Of a stretch of 24,018 nucleotides of DNA, positions 22,124 to 24,018 are shown piece by piece. The stretch is from a virus: positions 1 through 24,018 of the IMG/VR virus record IMGVR_UViG_3300031774_000152, one strand, 5' to 3'. The translations under genes were made by a program, and so were the position numbers. Under the pieces are notes generated by a model. That model ran no database searches. It was not told the DNA's origin and saw nothing but the letters and a program-made list of their open reading frames with translations. Every line of letters starts with the position of its first letter. Positions within the stretch are counted from its first letter, which is position 1.

Positions 22124-23239
22124 TTATCCTTTAGTTAAGAGAGCTAATGCTTTATCAGCAAGACGAGTCTTACCCTCAACAGCTTTAGTCAAAGCCCTAT
22201 GTTGATTCTTAATTCTTCTAGGTTTATACCCTGCATTTATATAATGTTGTTCAGCACCCTGCACAGCATTATAAGCAAGCCATCTATTACCACGCTTTAC
22301 TGTTATAAAATTATCCTGAAGATTACCGTCACCATCTTCATTCTGAAAAGTTTCTTCTACACCCCATGCCTGCTTCTCTTTACCCCAAGCATCTAAGACT
22401 GCCATTGATCTTTCTTCATGGTGCCTTTGAGCTTGATGATGAGGAGGAACTATCGTATGTACACCAGTTACTTGATCCTCAACAGTTATACTTTCAGGTT
22501 CAGGTAAAATCTGTGCCATCAATCCATAGAATTGCATGTCAGTGTATTCAGAATCTTTTAACACACGAGCCATAGTCGTGAGCTTCTCGAATCTTTCCAT
22601 TGTTGTCTGAACAATCTCACATCTCTCTTCCAACATGGTTCTATGATTCTCAGTTCGCCTTACTTTAAATAAGGCTTTACCCATGTTCAACATATTTGAA
22701 CAGAACACACGGCTTGAGAAATCAAACACACCTGTAGACCAAGTACCATTAAACGATGCAGTCCACGCTATGTTAGGGCGAATGATATCTCCGCCACCTA
22801 AATCAACAGGATCACCTATCTCTTGAACAATCATGCAACGCTGACCTTTATCAAAGATAGTGCAATTTGTTGTGCTGTCCGGGAACATCTCATCAGCCAT
22901 GTCAGCTAAGAAAGTATAACTATTTTCTTCAGCGTAACCATGACCATGCAATCCCAATACAATAGGTTTCTCACCACCAGAACCTAAGTCTTCTCTAACA
23001 GCAAACTTATATGCAGATACATAATCACCATGTCTGTTCTTAACTGTTGGTGTTTCTACATAACTCATATCAGGAAGACCACTCATTCCAAAATTTTCAT
23101 GGTCTGTGTAACTAGGTAAAAAACCAGCCGGTCTGTACTTCACTAGAAAAATACCATCAGCATCTGACAAATGTTCATTAGCTGATTTCTTTATACCTTG
23201 CTTAAGGACTCTATCCTTAAACCCCTCATTCATTATCAT
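22124..23239 (-). CDS. DUF932 family phage/plasmid protein
   Basis: The protein has 371 residues. I use the first ATG, at 23239, because AAAGGAG lies nine bases upstream and the stop of the previous gene shares the start (TAATG). An in-frame ATG two codons later is too far from the ribosome site. The sequence resembles DUF932 (TIGR03299) proteins in the region SFNGTWSTGVFDFSSRVFCS (~162-181) followed by NML and a charged helical half. These proteins are widespread on phages and plasmids, often near DNA-processing genes, and have no settled function. The neighbours here, a nuclease and a Gp3-like factor, fit that pattern. The C-terminus is basic. Confidence 0.7.
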   Translation of the reverse strand: MIMNEGFKDRVLKQGIKKSANEHLSDADGIFLVKYRPAGFLPSYTDHENFGMSGLPDMSYVETPTVKNRHGDYVSAYKFAVREDLGSGGEKPIVLGLHGHGYAEENSYTFLADMADEMFPDSTTNCTIFDKGQRCMIVQEIGDPVDLGGGDIIRPNIAWTASFNGTWSTGVFDFSSRVFCSNMLNMGKALFKVRRTENHRTMLEERCEIVQTTMERFEKLTTMARVLKDSEYTDMQFYGLMAQILPEPESITVEDQVTGVHTIVPPHHQAQRHHEERSMAVLDAWGKEKQAWGVEETFQNEDGDGNLQDNFITVKRGNRWLAYNAVQGAEQHYINAGYKPRRIKNQHRALTKAVEGKTRLADKALALLTKG

Positions 23240-23514
23240 TATCTATCTCTCCTTTGTTTGAGATTTTGTTTTGCTTCCTCAATATTTTTGAGGTTACGTT
23301 CTATCATTTCATCTGTTATCTCCACAGAATCCCCTTCATAAAATTTCTTAGGGGCTTCTTGACTAACCGCCCCTTGTAACACACCTCTTATTGAGCGGAT
23401 TAACGCCAACGTTCTAGCGTGATCCTTCTTAGTATCAAAAGGTTTACTCCTCATAGATTTAACAAATATATTAAGTTCTTTGTTTATTTCTGAGAGGCGT
23501 TTGTTTACGTTCAT
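23239..23514 (-). CDS. Helical protein of unknown function (91 aa)
   Basis: The ATG at 23514 lies within the end of the WhiB gene (44-base overlap) and the stop overlaps the DUF932 start. The 91-residue product is basic and almost wholly helical, with amphipathic stretches ~3-45 and ~68-91 (MIERNLKNIEEAKQNL) that may form a coiled coil. No domain is recognised. It may bind DNA or partner with WhiB or DUF932, but nothing in the sequence proves this. Confidence 0.58.
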   Translation of the reverse strand: MNVNKRLSEINKELNIFVKSMRSKPFDTKKDHARTLALIRSIRGVLQGAVSQEAPKKFYEGDSVEITDEMIERNLKNIEEAKQNLKQRRDR

Positions 23515-23800
23515 ATGCGAACCTGTACCTTTCAGCCTCTACTACACATGACAGATAAGTGTCACGTAAATCTTTCTTATGCCAGAACCACAACTCTTCA
23601 CGTTTGTTAGCAAGCACACCCCCACGTATAAACATGGGATGGTCACTTAGTCGATCATCAATTTTAATCGCATCCCATAAACACTGGGCTTGTACTGGGC
23701 AACCCCAACACACTTCACGTTTAACATTTTCAACTTTCATTCCCTTGCATTGTGCTTCATGCCACCAACTATCCAGTTCAGATTGTGTAGGTACTTTCAT
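23471..23800 (-). CDS. WhiB-family iron-sulphur transcription regulator
   Basis: The protein has 109 residues; the ATG at 23800 has GGAG five bases upstream. The four cluster Cys are C18, C31, C34 and C40 (C-x12-C-x2-C-x5-C, with CWGCPVQAQC at 31-40). The family's turn appears as IRGGVLANKREELW. A basic C-terminus follows (ERKQTPLRNKQR). WhiB proteins carry an oxygen- or NO-sensitive [4Fe-4S] cluster and act with the primary sigma factor. Phage copies can steer host transcription or block superinfection. Its presence is the best evidence for an actinobacterial host. It leads the visible part of the minus-strand gene set. Confidence 0.88.
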   Translation of the reverse strand: MKVPTQSELDSWWHEAQCKGMKVENVKREVCWGCPVQAQCLWDAIKIDDRLSDHPMFIRGGVLANKREELWFWHKKDLRDTYLSCVVEAERYRFAYERKQTPLRNKQRT

Positions 23801-23816
23801 AAGACTCCAATATTAT

Positions 23817-23891
23817 TTAATAGGTGTGACAGTGACAGGGGTTAGCGTCATCTCGGCAATGCCATTGACCTTTATCCCCTGCCACTATCAA
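23817..23891 (-). CDS. Micro-ORF, Cys/His-rich 24-aa peptide (putative)
   Basis: The TTG start at 23891 overlaps the previous micro-ORF stop (TTGA). A GTG two codons later is an alternative start. The product ends GQWHCRDDANPCHCHTY, with three Cys and three His in 14 residues, which suggests a tiny metal-binding peptide. No Shine-Dalgarno is visible, so it would depend on re-initiation. It lies 16 bases before WhiB. Confidence 0.42.
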   Translation of the reverse strand: MIVAGDKGQWHCRDDANPCHCHTY

Positions 23892-23959
23892 CTGATACAA
23901 GATTCAACAATCACTTTCATCCCTTTCGGGAACCGGATTGCATGTCCTCCATGTATCAA
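23888..23959 (-). CDS. Micro-ORF, 23-aa peptide (putative)
   Basis: The TTG start at 23959 lies within the TTGA formed with the upstream stop. The product reads HGGHAIRFPKGMKVIVES in its core, a plausible small beta element. Start and end use the same TTG-ATA/TTGA arrangement as the next micro-ORF. There is no ribosome site. Evidence is the overlap geometry and peptide character only. Confidence 0.35.
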   Translation of the reverse strand: MIHGGHAIRFPKGMKVIVESCIS

Positions 23960-24018
23960 TGTTCTACTACTCGGTCTGATGTACATTCTCCCTTCGGGAC
24001 CAGTACATAGCGCACACC
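23956..24018 (-). CDS. 3' end of a gene entering from the right (partial)
   Basis: The minus-strand frame is open from the window edge to TGA at 23956-23958, encoding 20 residues ending VRYVLVPKGECTSDRVVEH. A GTG at 24015 could itself be the start, giving a 19-residue micro-ORF. It shares a PKG core and the underlying GGT-rich DNA repeat with the following micro-ORF. Identity unknown. Confidence 0.35.
   Translation of the reverse strand, partial: GVRYVLVPKGECTSDRVVEH
23979..24008. repeat. Nested inverted repeat near right edge
   Basis: ATGTAC (23979-23984) pairs with GTACAT (24003-24008), and inside it TCCC (23989-23992) pairs with GGGA (23996-23999) around a 3-base loop. A related hairpin, TCCC-TTTC-GGGA, stands at 23920-23931, with similar flanks. 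The pair is a diverged direct repeat (about 76 bases apart). It may be operator, RNA structure or simply shared coding sequence of the micro-ORFs. Confidence 0.45.

Noticed and set aside
23941-24009. Plus-strand short frame beginning ATGTCCTCC near the right edge
   Set aside because: It has no ribosome site and runs against the minus-strand gene set; it mirrors the repeat-rich micro-ORF region.
1-24018. tRNA genes, integrase, att site, insertion sequence
   Set aside because: I saw no cloverleaf-like segment, no recombinase or transposase motif, and no terminal inverted repeats with target duplication; a computational tRNA scan would settle the first point.

Overview
The window is most likely the late (structural) half and part of the early half of a tailed phage genome. 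Its host is probably an actinobacterium. The host inference rests on a WhiB-family regulator at the right end (a family confined to actinobacteria and their phages), a phiC31-Gp3-like recombination directionality protein, and an r1t-type holin like those of actinophages. Base composition looks moderately AT-rich, which would suit a low-GC marine or freshwater actinobacterium rather than Streptomyces or Mycobacterium. That last step is inference. The tail looks podovirus-like: there is no tape-measure gene or tail-tube/sheath set, but there are very large virion proteins with a transglycosylase, a neck protein, a nozzle-like protein and a fibre.

Plus strand, 1-19475: virtually gap-free late genes. 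First comes a chain of five large genes linked by ATGA-type stop/start overlaps. It opens with a 1507-residue protein carrying an N-terminal NADAR (YbiA-like, ADP-ribose-processing) domain, followed by an 868-residue protein, a lysozyme-fold transglycosylase and two helical proteins of unknown function. These look like virion/ejection proteins. Next is a run of small genes: a 27-residue Lys-rich peptide, a holin, two membrane-anchored proteins and a single-cluster ferredoxin. A sigma70-like promoter and a structured leader (about 11436-11648) precede scaffold, FmdB-type zinc ribbon and SU10-like major capsid protein. A 15-bp hairpin follows the capsid gene. Neck, nozzle, fibre, M15 endolysin, a small unknown protein and a calcineurin-like phosphoesterase complete the arm.

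Minus strand, 19458-24018: genes converging on the late arm. In transcription order from the right edge they are a series of overlapping micro-ORFs, WhiB, a 91-residue protein, a DUF932 protein, an 85-residue protein, a Cas4/RecB-like Fe-S nuclease, a Gp3-like protein, an HNH nuclease, an 84-residue protein and a 49-residue zinc ribbon whose end overlaps the phosphoesterase tail to tail. This looks like a regulation, DNA-processing and recombination arm.

Most interesting points: the NADAR domain welded to a giant putative ejection protein (a possible virion-delivered counter to DNA ADP-ribosylation defence); the phage ferredoxin with a C-x2-D-x2-C cluster motif; a Gp3-like directionality factor with no integrase in view; and TTG-started micro-ORFs linked by TTGA overlaps next to nested hairpins. 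Portal, terminase, integrase and polymerase genes are not in this window.
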